A stretch of 64,000 nt of DNA from Runella slithyformis DSM 19594 (GTDB taxonomy: Bacteria > Bacteroidota > Bacteroidia > Cytophagales > Spirosomataceae), in the NCBI RefSeq assembly GCF_000218895.1, contig NC_015703.1, positions 495,501-559,500 on the forward strand, read 5' to 3'. The translations under genes and the position numbers were made by a program. Positions 9,292 through 17,962 of this stretch are shown here, piece by piece. Under the pieces are notes generated by a model. It ran no database searches, was not told where the DNA came from, and saw only the letters and a list, made by a program, of their open reading frames with translations. Positions within the stretch are counted from its first letter, which is position 1; the number at the start of each line of letters is the position of its first letter.

Positions 9292-10101
9292 ATGAAACCT
9301 TCCAAAACCTTCAATACGGCATGGCGCAAGACCGCCTCTACGATCTATAAAAAACCCATTGATTCAAAGATCTTCGGATCGGTCGAGATAGACATTACGG
9401 AACTGGAACGATACATCCAAACCCAACGCAAAGCGGGTGTTAAAGTCACATTGACGCATTTTTTTCTCTTGGCCACCGCCCGCGCCATCAAAGAAGCCGT
9501 GCCCGAACTGAATACCTACCTCAAACGGGGCCGCATTTATTCCTACCCGCACATCGACGCGACCGTCAGTATTTTGATGCACAACGGCGAGATGGGTTCG
9601 GTCAAAATGGAGCACATAGACACGTATACGTTGACCGAATTGGTCCAACAAATGCGCAGCAAAATTCAAACGGCCCAAAAAGGCGACGACAGCTCAAAGG
9701 CTGGAAAAGAGACGCTGGCCCGCATTCCGTGGCCGTTTCGGGGGTATGTATATGCCTGTATTAAGTATATCACGGTACACCTCGGGGTATCCATTCCGTT
9801 TCTGAACCTGTCGGCCAATCAGTTCGGGGCCTTTTTTCTGTCCAACATCGGCAGCCTCGGGCTGGACATCGGCTATCCGGCACTGTTTCCGTCGGCCAAC
9901 GTGTCCTTTGTACTCATTATGGGGGGAATTTCGAAAAAACCGTGGGTGGTCAACGACGAAATCGTACCGCGCACCATCCTGACCCTCGGCGCGGCCCTCG
10001 ACCACCGTGTGGTGGATGCCTCGCATGGGGGCAAACTGTTTAAGTACCTGAAAAAGCTGGTAGCTCAACCCGAACTCCTGGAAGGCACACCGGCTCACTG
10101 A
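9292..10101 (+). CDS. Stand-alone 2-oxoacid dehydrogenase E2-type acyltransferase domain
   Basis: A 269-residue protein that is essentially only the catalytic domain of dihydrolipoamide acyltransferase (chloramphenicol-acetyltransferase fold). The catalytic motif DHRVVDASHGG lies near the C terminus, and LSNIGSLGLDIGYPALFPSANVSFVLIMGGI matches the trimer core. There is no lipoyl domain and no peripheral-subunit-binding domain, so it cannot act as an ordinary E2 subunit. Members of this short class are annotated as E2-like, but their acyl acceptor is unknown. It follows the heparinase gene by 6 bases. A glycan- or small-molecule-modifying acyltransferase is a reasonable inference. Confidence 0.75.
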   Translation: MKPSKTFNTAWRKTASTIYKKPIDSKIFGSVEIDITELERYIQTQRKAGVKVTLTHFFLLATARAIKEAVPELNTYLKRGRIYSYPHIDATVSILMHNGEMGSVKMEHIDTYTLTELVQQMRSKIQTAQKGDDSSKAGKETLARIPWPFRGYVYACIKYITVHLGVSIPFLNLSANQFGAFFLSNIGSLGLDIGYPALFPSANVSFVLIMGGISKKPWVVNDEIVPRTILTLGAALDHRVVDASHGGKLFKYLKKLVAQPELLEGTPAH

Positions 10102-10249
10102 GTTTCCTGGGCGATCAAACCGTATCGGTTTTAAAAATAGATTTTTCTTATATCTCACTTTGCCGGTATGCGTATCCGTAAACCAATTCAACCCTAGGGC
10201 CCCATCAGGTTTAATTTTTCCGAGTATACAAAATATAACTCTCCCTAAA

Positions 10250-10267
10250 ACCGCAAACGTTTGCGGT
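10250..10267. promoter_or_regulatory. LacI-family-type operator (perfect 18-bp palindrome)
   Basis: ACCGCAAACGTTTGCGGT is a perfect palindrome with the central AAACGTTT typical of LacI/PurR-family operators. It lies about 466 bases upstream of SusC 2 and 149 bases after the acyltransferase gene. No LacI-family gene is present in the window, so the regulator would act from elsewhere. Confidence 0.6.
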
Positions 10268-10732
10268 CACGTTTTTACTAATTACCTACGCTACTTTTAT
10301 TATTTTTTGACTTATTTTATTTAAAAATAGTAATTTATCTATAATTTCAAAGTAGAAAAGCGCCCAAAATGCTTTTTAAACAAAATAAAGATTTTGATTC
10401 TTTCGATTTTTTGCACACACCATAATTGTACTATTTTAATAAATCGTTGTTGTTGATTTTCTTTAAAAATAAGTACATTCACCTTAATCATTTTACCGGA
10501 ATTTAACATTAACAGGGCCTTCAGGTGTGGCATCATCCGTTTTTCGATAACACAATTTGAGCATTCATTGACTCAATTCCCAAGCAGTATTTCATCGCTT
10601 GTTTTCTGATTCATTCTTTAGCTCCCGGTTTGCCTGAAGGCATTATTGGTCCCGCCGGGTTTACGATTTGTTTGTATCCAAACTTTCACGCTTACTTTTA
10701 TTTACCTACTGTACACTTAAACACATCTTCCA
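10268..10732. other. Long A+T-rich leader upstream of SusCD pair 2
   Basis: No convincing gene here. The stretch is strongly A+T-rich from about 10280 to 10500 and probably holds the SusC 2 promoter, but I could not fix a single TAnnTTTG box. A long untranslated leader is possible. Short open frames on either strand look like chance. Confidence 0.5.
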
Positions 10733-13700
10733 ATGAAAAAACAACTACACGCAAGTTGGCAAATGACCCGAAATACACTTTTGGGCTGTATTCTCGGTCT
10801 GCTTTGTTTGGCGAGTATAGCTCAAAGCCAAACGGTGTCAGGGCGTATTACAGCCACCGAAAACGGTGAAGCCCTTCCGGGGGTAAACGTATTGGTAAAA
10901 GGAACAAACCTAGGTACTACTACCGACAACACAGGAAAATACACACTCAAACTCCCTACCTCCAACGCTACGATTGTCGTGAGCTTTATTGGCTACTTGA
11001 AGCAAGAGATAGCCGTGGGAGGTCGTTCCACCATTGATGTCAGTCTTGAAGTAGATACCAAAGCCCTCGAAGAGGTGGTCGTAGTGGGCTATGGTGTACA
11101 ACAAAAAGTAAACCTCACGGGTGCGGTAGGCGTGGCCGACAGCAAGCGTCTCGAAAACCGCCCCATTGCCAATGCAGGAGAAGGTTTGCAGGGCGTAATT
11201 CCAAACCTAAACGTGAACATCAGAAACGGAGACCCTGCGGCTCCTATAACATTCAATGTTAGAGGTTTTGAGTCTATCAACGGTGGGGCTCCATTGGTAT
11301 TGGTAGATAACGTACCAATGGATTTGAACCGAATCAATCCAAATGATATTGAGAGCATTAGTGTGTTGAAGGATGCTTCGGCAGCGGCCGTTTATGGCGC
11401 ACGGGCAGCTTTTGGGGTGGTTTTGGTAACAACCAAGAGCGGAAAAAGCGGGAAAATTTCGGTCAACTTTGGCTCACAATTCTCATTGGCAAAGCCGATT
11501 TTCAACATGGATGTAGTAACCGACCCTTATACTTTTGTAACTGCCCGAAATGCCGCTAACATGAGAACCAATGGTGTGCCTGCATTTGATGCAAACATGG
11601 TAGCCGGCACAAAAGCCTACTCTGAAAATCCTGCCACTGCGCCACAATGGGGTGTTGTGAATGGCACATTACGCTTTTATGGCTTCAACGACTATCAAAA
11701 TAGAATAATGACAGAATATCAGCCCACAAACCAACAGGACCTGTCGGTGTCCGGAGGGACTGATAAATCTAAATTTTTTGTTTCCTTGGGTTATTTTTCA
11801 AAAGATGGGTACTTGAGAGAAAAGGCTAAAAATGAAACATTCAAAAGATACAATATATTGTTTAAAGCCGATTTTCAGATTAAACCCTGGCTGAGTTTAG
11901 ACGAGAAAGTGGTATTCAATTCTCAAAGCAGTGACAAACCTCACTTTTACAACTGGGATGTAAACATCAATTCATTGGCGCGGGTTAATCCTATCATGCC
12001 TATCCAGTTTCCTGATTTGCCTTTTTATATCACAGAGGGCGATAGAGAAAAGTATGCCCCTTTGATAGGTAAATATTTTGGAGGCACCAATTTCTTCCCT
12101 TACCTGCTTGATGGTGGCAGAACTACTTTTACGCTCAATGATATATGGCTTGCCCAGGGAGTTACCTTGACTCCAATCAAAAACCTGAAAATAAGGTCAG
12201 ACTTCTCTTATAATTTAGTCAATAGAATGTACCAGGACGTTCAAAGCAAGGTAGACATTGTTGACGCCAATTTACTGGCTGCTACGCCAATCAGCAATGG
12301 ATTCAGCGGTGACGACTGGATAAGAAATGACAATAATTACAACCAATACTATGTGTTCAATGCCTTTGCTGAATACAAACTGCCACTACCGGCAAGCCAT
12401 AACTTAACAGCCATGGTGGGTTTCAATCAAGAGCGAGGACTCAATAGATATGTAGGTGCACAAGCAAGAGCACTTATTACGCCATTGGTAACCGATTTAA
12501 ACGCAACTACGGGTGTTCAGCAGACTTTTGGAAGCAAATCGCACGTGTCTTTGCGCGGTGCTTTTTACAGGGTCAATTATAACTACAGGGAGAAATATCT
12601 CCTGGAACTAACAGGTCGGTATGATGGTACGTCCAGGTTTCAACAAGCCAGTAGGTTCGGATTCTTCCCTTCGTTCTCGGCAGGGTGGCGTATCAGCAAT
12701 GAGAATTTCATGAAAGATATTACTTGGTTGGACAACCTCAAACTTCGTGCTTCGTATGGCACACTCGGCAATCAGTTGTTGGGCAATAATTTCTATCCTT
12801 ACGTAGCGTCTATGGGTATTGGCCAATCAAACTATATGTTCTCCAATGCAGCTATTCCTTTTGTTTCAGCTGCAGGATTAGTGAGCCCAACCCTAACATG
12901 GGAGTCAGTAACCTCAAAAAACATTGGTCTTGATTTCACCGCTTTCAGAGGACGACTCGACGTATCTTTGGATGCCTACACACGCGATACCAAAAATATG
13001 TTGATGAATGTAGCTTATCCGGATTTGTTGGGTACTGCCGCACCACAGGAAAACGCAGCCGATCTACGTACCACAGGATGGGAAAGTGCCATTACTTACA
13101 GAGACAAGATAAATAAAGATTGGAATTATGATGTTTCGCTGGCACTTTCTGATTGGAGTGCCGAAATTACCAAGTTCAATAATCCCACAGGCGCTATCAA
13201 TAACTTTAGAGTGGGTCAAAAACTGGGCGAAATCTGGGGCTTTGAAACAGTTGGTATTTTTCAGACAGCAGATGAGGTGGCCGCTGCACCAAGGCAAACA
13301 GCCCTTGGCGCAAACTGGAGACCCGGGGATATTCAATACGCCGACCTCAATGGTGACGGAGTGATAAACCAAGGCAACAACACCGTACAAAACCCGGGAG
13401 ATAGAAAAATTATAGGTAATACCACTCCTCGGTATAGTTTTGGTATCAACACGAGTATCGGTTACAAAAACTTTAGGCTAACCGCATTTTTTCAGGGAGT
13501 AGGAAACCGAGACTATAACCCAACTTCAGGTAACTGGACATGGTTTTATCCATTTAATGCCGGCCACGTAGAAAATTACTATATCACAGATACTTGGCGT
13601 GAAGACAACCGCGATGCTTATTTTCCGGCTGCTCATATTTCAACCAGTGATAAGAAAAACGTACAAACTCAGTCAAGATATTTGCAAAATGCAGGATATA

Positions 13701-13918
13701 TTCGACTCAAAAACATAAGTTTATCTTATGATTTGCCTACAAGCCTTCTTTCAAAGGTTAAGATTTCGCGAGCTCAGTTTTTTGTGACAGGCATGAACTT
13801 ATGGGAGTTTAGTAAAATACGCAAGCCTCTCGATCCCGAAAGTATTTTTTCCACAGACGGTGCCATCGAATACCCAATGCAAAGAGTATTCACTTTAGGA
13901 ACTAACATCTCCTTTTAA
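10733..13918 (+). CDS. SusC/RagA-type TonB-dependent receptor without STN domain
   Basis: A 1061-residue outer-membrane importer. It has a signal peptide (LGLLCLASIAQSQ), a carboxypeptidase-regulatory-like domain at about 32-106, a TonB-box-like EEVVVVGYGVQQKVNLTGAV near 112, the SusC signature NPNDIESISVLKDASAAAVYG near 202, and a beta-barrel ending in TNISF. Unlike the first SusC it lacks the STN signalling domain, so FecR-type control is not expected; the LacI-type palindrome upstream is a candidate control site. The SusD partner follows after 46 bases. Codons and base composition look more A+T-rich than in pair 1, especially from 11.5 to 13.9 kb. Confidence 0.95.
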   Translation: MKKQLHASWQMTRNTLLGCILGLLCLASIAQSQTVSGRITATENGEALPGVNVLVKGTNLGTTTDNTGKYTLKLPTSNATIVVSFIGYLKQEIAVGGRSTIDVSLEVDTKALEEVVVVGYGVQQKVNLTGAVGVADSKRLENRPIANAGEGLQGVIPNLNVNIRNGDPAAPITFNVRGFESINGGAPLVLVDNVPMDLNRINPNDIESISVLKDASAAAVYGARAAFGVVLVTTKSGKSGKISVNFGSQFSLAKPIFNMDVVTDPYTFVTARNAANMRTNGVPAFDANMVAGTKAYSENPATAPQWGVVNGTLRFYGFNDYQNRIMTEYQPTNQQDLSVSGGTDKSKFFVSLGYFSKDGYLREKAKNETFKRYNILFKADFQIKPWLSLDEKVVFNSQSSDKPHFYNWDVNINSLARVNPIMPIQFPDLPFYITEGDREKYAPLIGKYFGGTNFFPYLLDGGRTTFTLNDIWLAQGVTLTPIKNLKIRSDFSYNLVNRMYQDVQSKVDIVDANLLAATPISNGFSGDDWIRNDNNYNQYYVFNAFAEYKLPLPASHNLTAMVGFNQERGLNRYVGAQARALITPLVTDLNATTGVQQTFGSKSHVSLRGAFYRVNYNYREKYLLELTGRYDGTSRFQQASRFGFFPSFSAGWRISNENFMKDITWLDNLKLRASYGTLGNQLLGNNFYPYVASMGIGQSNYMFSNAAIPFVSAAGLVSPTLTWESVTSKNIGLDFTAFRGRLDVSLDAYTRDTKNMLMNVAYPDLLGTAAPQENAADLRTTGWESAITYRDKINKDWNYDVSLALSDWSAEITKFNNPTGAINNFRVGQKLGEIWGFETVGIFQTADEVAAAPRQTALGANWRPGDIQYADLNGDGVINQGNNTVQNPGDRKIIGNTTPRYSFGINTSIGYKNFRLTAFFQGVGNRDYNPTSGNWTWFYPFNAGHVENYYITDTWREDNRDAYFPAAHISTSDKKNVQTQSRYLQNAGYIRLKNISLSYDLPTSLLSKVKISRAQFFVTGMNLWEFSKIRKPLDPESIFSTDGAIEYPMQRVFTLGTNISF

Positions 13919-13964
13919 CAGCATTCCAAAGTGTCTGAATTAATCCAATTCTAATTTTAAAAAA

Positions 13965-15740
13965 ATGAAAAAATTAATTTTAAAAATAGTAGTTGCAACC
14001 TTCTGCCTGGCCTCAGTAACAAGCTGTAATGACGACTTTCTCGAACGATATCCTTTGGATCGTATCACCAACGAAACCTTCTGGAACACTGAGAATGACC
14101 TGCGGGTATATAACAACAGTATCTACAACTTAACCCTAAATGACAACGCCACCTCTATTTTGTTTGGCCACTCAAGCGGGGCAGACTTTGGCAACAGTAT
14201 TTGGTTTATTGATGGCTACTCCGACAATCTGGCACCCAAAGACCCAAGGCATACTTTTTATATGCAAACACGTGCCGGGAGGCATGTAGTACCTACCAAT
14301 CCCCAAGATCACGGTTATAAGGGATGGAACTTCGTACGGGCTTGCAATGTGGGTTTGGAAAATTATGGCAAAGCCCAAATCGCCCAAAACATCAAAGATA
14401 GATACATCGCAGAAACAAGACTTTTGAGAGGGTGGTTTTATGCCGATAAAGTGTCAAAGTTTGGTGATGTGCCATGGGTAGAAAAGTCCTTGAACACAGA
14501 CTCGCCGGAGTTGTTTGCCGCAAGAACTCCCAGAGAAGAAGCCATGGAAAAAGTATTGGCTGACTTGGATTTTGCATGTACCAAACTACCCGACAACTGG
14601 GGTGATGGCGGTGCACCCGGACGACTCAACCGCTGGGCGGCGTTGCTGGTCAAGTCAAGAGTGTGCCTCTTTGAGGGAACTTGGCGGAAATACCACGGTG
14701 GTACGAATCCCAACAAATGGCTGGAAGAAGCGGCAAAGGCCTCGAAAGAATTGATAGACAAAGGCCCCTATAGATTGTACTCTACCGGCAATCCTGATGT
14801 GGACTACAACGCCTACCATAGAATACTCAATCTGACAGGCAACCCGGAAGTAATCTATTGGAGAAGATACCAACTGGGCGTTTGGACAAACCACCAGCAA
14901 GCCTATTTTAGTTATACGGGCGGTGCTTCAAAGAGCATGGTTGAAGATTATCTTTGTACGGATGGCCTTCCGATATCCCTGTCGCCCCTTTACAAAGGAG
15001 ACGACAAAATAGAAGATGTTTTCGAAAACCGTGATCCAAGATTACGCCAAACTATCCTACACCCGCAAGATGCCGCCAAATACAAATATCATTTGGCCGA
15101 CGGCAGATCTTATCCCCGCATAGATGGAATGGAAGGTGGATTTACCACTTCCACCGGCTATCACATCATCAAGCACTATAATGCCGACGATATGATCGGA
15201 AAAGCGTTTGGAGTGGCAGAATCACCTGCTATTATTATGCGTTTTGCCGAGGCATTGCTTAATTATGCCGAAGCACAAGCAGAATTGGGTAAAATTACAC
15301 AAGCTGATATTGACCTTACCATTAATAGACTCAGAGACCGAGTAAAGATGGCAAGAATGGATATCAATAATATACCTGTTGATCCTACCTATGCCAATGA
15401 TGGCGTATCTCCCTTGATTGCAGAAATAAGAAGAGAAAGAAGAATTGAACTATTCCTGGAAGGCTTCAGATACAATGACTTAAGACGCTGGAAGCAGGGA
15501 AGAAAGTTACTCATTCCCACCTTAGGCCTCAGGTGGGATGCCGCAGCCATCGCCAGGTACCCCAAAGCCAATATAAGAACCAGAGTTGACCCCGTGTCAA
15601 AGAAAACGTATATTGATGTATATGCCGGTACAGACTGGGCAGTGCCTATTTTTGAAGAAAGTAAGCATTATTTGTGGCCGCTGCCACTCAATACTTTGGC
15701 TGCAAACCCTGCTTTGAAGCAAAACCCGGGCTGGCAGTAA
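13965..15740 (+). CDS. RagB/SusD family glycan-binding lipoprotein
   Basis: A 591-residue surface lipoprotein that partners the preceding SusC. The lipobox VTSC places the lipidated Cys at residue 21, followed by NDDFLERYPLDRITNETFWN, the classic SusD start. The C-terminal part shows EIRRERRIELFLEGFRYNDL and ends with the family pattern YLWPLPLNTLAANPALKQN. It is about 50 residues longer than the first SusD in the window and not closely similar to it, suggesting a different ligand. A strong terminator follows. Confidence 0.95.
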   Translation: MKKLILKIVVATFCLASVTSCNDDFLERYPLDRITNETFWNTENDLRVYNNSIYNLTLNDNATSILFGHSSGADFGNSIWFIDGYSDNLAPKDPRHTFYMQTRAGRHVVPTNPQDHGYKGWNFVRACNVGLENYGKAQIAQNIKDRYIAETRLLRGWFYADKVSKFGDVPWVEKSLNTDSPELFAARTPREEAMEKVLADLDFACTKLPDNWGDGGAPGRLNRWAALLVKSRVCLFEGTWRKYHGGTNPNKWLEEAAKASKELIDKGPYRLYSTGNPDVDYNAYHRILNLTGNPEVIYWRRYQLGVWTNHQQAYFSYTGGASKSMVEDYLCTDGLPISLSPLYKGDDKIEDVFENRDPRLRQTILHPQDAAKYKYHLADGRSYPRIDGMEGGFTTSTGYHIIKHYNADDMIGKAFGVAESPAIIMRFAEALLNYAEAQAELGKITQADIDLTINRLRDRVKMARMDINNIPVDPTYANDGVSPLIAEIRRERRIELFLEGFRYNDLRRWKQGRKLLIPTLGLRWDAAAIARYPKANIRTRVDPVSKKTYIDVYAGTDWAVPIFEESKHYLWPLPLNTLAANPALKQNPGWQ

Positions 15741-15753
15741 TACCGCCCCATAC

Positions 15754-15787
15754 AAAAAACGTCAGCTCTTACAAGCTGACGTTTTTT
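15754..15787. terminator. Intrinsic terminator after SusCD pair 2
   Basis: A perfect 14-bp stem (AAAAAACGTCAGCT at 15754-15767 pairing with 15774-15787) with a six-base loop, followed by a T run, 14 bases after the SusD stop. The A tract on the left lets it serve the minus strand too. Confidence 0.9.
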
Positions 15788-15862
15788 TTGCTGTCTGACT
15801 ATCGTCTGACCACTCGTGCATAACTCAATCAGTACACAGCAGTCGTTCCAAAATCTCGAAAA

Positions 15863-16241
15863 TTACAAATTGAATTCCTGAATTCTCCAAATCGCTTTGG
15901 CATCTTTGGCCAGTTCGCGTTGCCGAGCCGAAATTTTATTTTCACTCCATGAAATGTAGTTTTCTGCTAATGCTTTGGTAATAAAACTATTACTCTCTGC
16001 ATACCGAATTGCTTTTTCAGGATAGTGCAATACATCTACTTCTCGATTAAGTTTTCTTTCGAGTAGGGTTAAGTTTCCGATTCGATACACTGAACGACGA
16101 ATTTCTTCCTGTTTAAAATCTCCCCAAGTTTCATCCGCACTCTCAGGCAGTATGTGCTCCACAGTGTACAAATCACTCTCCGGACTGATTTCATTCCTGA
16201 ATTTATACGCTTCTATTTTTGAAAAGATATACTTTACAATT
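15863..16241 (-). pseudogene. C-terminal fragment of a DUF262/DUF1524 (GmrSD-like) protein
   Basis: The minus-strand frame reads from the edge of the insertion element at 16241 to a stop at 15863. It starts VKYIFSKIEAYKFRNEI and continues into YTVEHILPES, the HNH-type DUF1524 signature, then RIGNLTLLERKLNRE, also typical. DUF262-DUF1524 proteins are nucleases related to GmrSD, which cuts modified phage DNA. This is only the last ~126 residues; the matching N-terminal fragment lies at 17512-17844 across the insertion element. The two fragments are out of frame with each other, and the middle of the protein (roughly 300 residues by comparison with the family) is missing. It is dead. Confidence 0.8.
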
Positions 16242-17511
16242 GGGTGTATTTCAAATTTACGAATTTAGTTGAAAAGGGCTATCTTTGAGATACAATGAAT
16301 CTGTTTACTAACCCCCTATTTAACCATCATGAGCAAAGAAGAACTCTTAGAGCTAGTGTCTAAAGAATACGATGCGATCCGTTCGCTAAACGATCATGAT
16401 CATTTCTTCGACCACGAAGAAGGCTTTGTAAAGATTTGGGACAACTTGGGGAGCAAAGTCATGGAGAGAAACATAGATAAAGTACCAAAAAATCATCAAA
16501 AGAAAACATTTACAAGACCCGATACGGACAAATAAGTATCTCAAAGTCAAACAAATATAACAGACCAACTCTTCGCCAGGGGACCCGTTTAAGTCCCTTT
16601 CTTGAGCATTTAGTTACCCTTGCGGGTGCGCATCAAGTGTTTGGAAAGGCCGAGAAATTTTTAGAACTGTTTTTGGGGATCAAAGTAAGCGACAGTACCA
16701 TTTATCGGGTCTGCAATCGCGTAGGCCAGCACTTGCCGGAGCAGGAATTAGTCAAACCCGGCCAAGACTTAGGCAAGTTGCAGCAACAGCCAAAGGCAAC
16801 GGTTTATGGTATGATAGACGGCTCGATGGTCAGCACCGAGCAGGGTTGGGTGGAGACAAAACTGGGTCGAACCATCGCTTTTGGAAGCCAACATACGCCG
16901 GCCAAGCGCTCACAAGCCATGGCCGACTCGGAGTATGTGGCCCACCGAGGCAACTGTGAGGAATTTAAGGCAAAATTTGAGCGTTTGTACCCACCCGATA
17001 GCCTTTGTAAGCAAATTTTTGTCAGCGACGGCGCGACTTGGATCAGCAAGTGGGTCAGTGAGCGATACCCCAAGGCCATACAAATACTCGACTACTATCA
17101 CGCCGTGGAGCATATGGCAAAGGCCGCCGAATATGCGCCTGACGCTAAAAAATGGCTAAAAATACAAAAGAAGAGATTGTTAGAAAATCAACTCAATCTT
17201 GTCATTAAAGACATTGAGGCGATCAAGAGCTTACCCAAAGAATTTGCCGTAGCCTACTGAAGTACTTAGAAAACAATGCCTACCGAATGAATTACAAGCA
17301 CTACCGACAACAGGGATGGTTCATAGGTAGTGGGGCAATAGAGTCGGCTCACAAAACACTAATACAGGCCCGAATGAAATTGAGTGGCCAATGGTGGTCT
17401 AATAGTGGTTGCGATAATATACTCAAACTAAGAGTTGCTCTGATGAGCAATAAAGGAAAGCTCCTCAAAAACGTAATCCTGCGCAAGGCCGCGTAAATTT
17501 GAAATACACCC
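16242..17511 (+). mobile_element. ISKra4-like insertion sequence with 18-bp perfect inverted ends
   Basis: The element is bounded by GGGTGTATTTCAAATTTA at 16242-16259 and its exact reverse complement at 17494-17511, giving 1270 bp. It carries a transposase in pieces. It sits inside a DUF262/DUF1524 gene. No clean target duplication touches the ends: AATT flanks at 16238-16241 and 17516-17519, but four extra bases (GGCC) separate the right copy from the inverted repeat. The missing middle of the host gene suggests that a deletion accompanied or followed insertion. Confidence 0.85.
16329..17496 (+). pseudogene. ISKra4-like transposase, frameshifted
   Basis: The coding region runs through three frames. 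Part A (16329-16535, 68 residues) starts MSKEELLELVSKEYDAI. Part B is open from 16481 to 17260 and contains KTRYGQISIS, MIDGSMVSTEQGW and ILDYYHAVEHMAKAAE, the DDE-type core. Part C, in the third frame around 17259-17496, contains YLENNAYRMNYKHYRQQG and GSGAIESAHKTLIQARMKLS, typical of the ISKra4 C terminus. The A-to-B switch falls on an in-frame slippery heptamer A_AAA_AAT at 16487-16493, so it may be a programmed -1 shift. The B-to-C switch near 17250 has no slippery site and looks like a real lesion that would inactivate the enzyme. Confidence 0.75.
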
Positions 17512-17844
17512 GGCCAATTCTTCCAAACATTTAAGCGTAGACAAAATCAAAATACTGAGCGTAGTCAGGCGCTGTTGACCGTCAATGATATGAAAGTTTT
17601 TATTATTTGAGGTCTGTAATACCAAATATCCCATGTAATGCTCGCTTTCCTCGTCAGAAAGCAGCAATTTAATATCTTTCCACAAATCATCCCATTGCTC
17701 TGTTTCCCAGGTGTAGTCCCTTTGAAATTTAGGAATTTCATATCTCAAGCCGTTCCCCATCAACTGACGATACGTTTTATTTGAGGTACCCTGTATGCCT
17801 TTCATATCAATGATCGATTCTGTTTGAAAAACAAAATTAGCCAT
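17512..17844 (-). pseudogene. N-terminal fragment of a DUF262/DUF1524 (GmrSD-like) protein
   Basis: Starting at 17844, the frame shows YEIPKFQRDYTWETEQWDDL and then FHIIDGQQRLTTLSILI, the DUF262 signature; DGQQR is the nucleotide-binding/nuclease motif of the GmrS-type domain. About 110 native residues remain before the frame runs into the insertion element at 17511 (LKCLEELAG). The frame continues into the element to a stop at 17428, but those residues are not native. Its other end is the fragment at 15863-16241. Family assignment is strong; function is lost. Confidence 0.8.
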
Positions 17845-17962
17845 ATTTCCGCAGGAGGTGACATTTGGCTGCTAATTCCCCACGACATCTTTGTGTCAAG
17901 TTTGCTTGCGGAAAGAGGAAAAAAGACCCCACACGGCCTTTTACTAAAAACAATCGTTTGTC

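Noticed and set aside
16236-17519. AATT as target-site duplication of the insertion sequence
   Set aside because: AATT touches the left inverted repeat but is four bases away from the right one, and joining the flanks at AATT does not restore the host frame; a deletion explains the data equally well.
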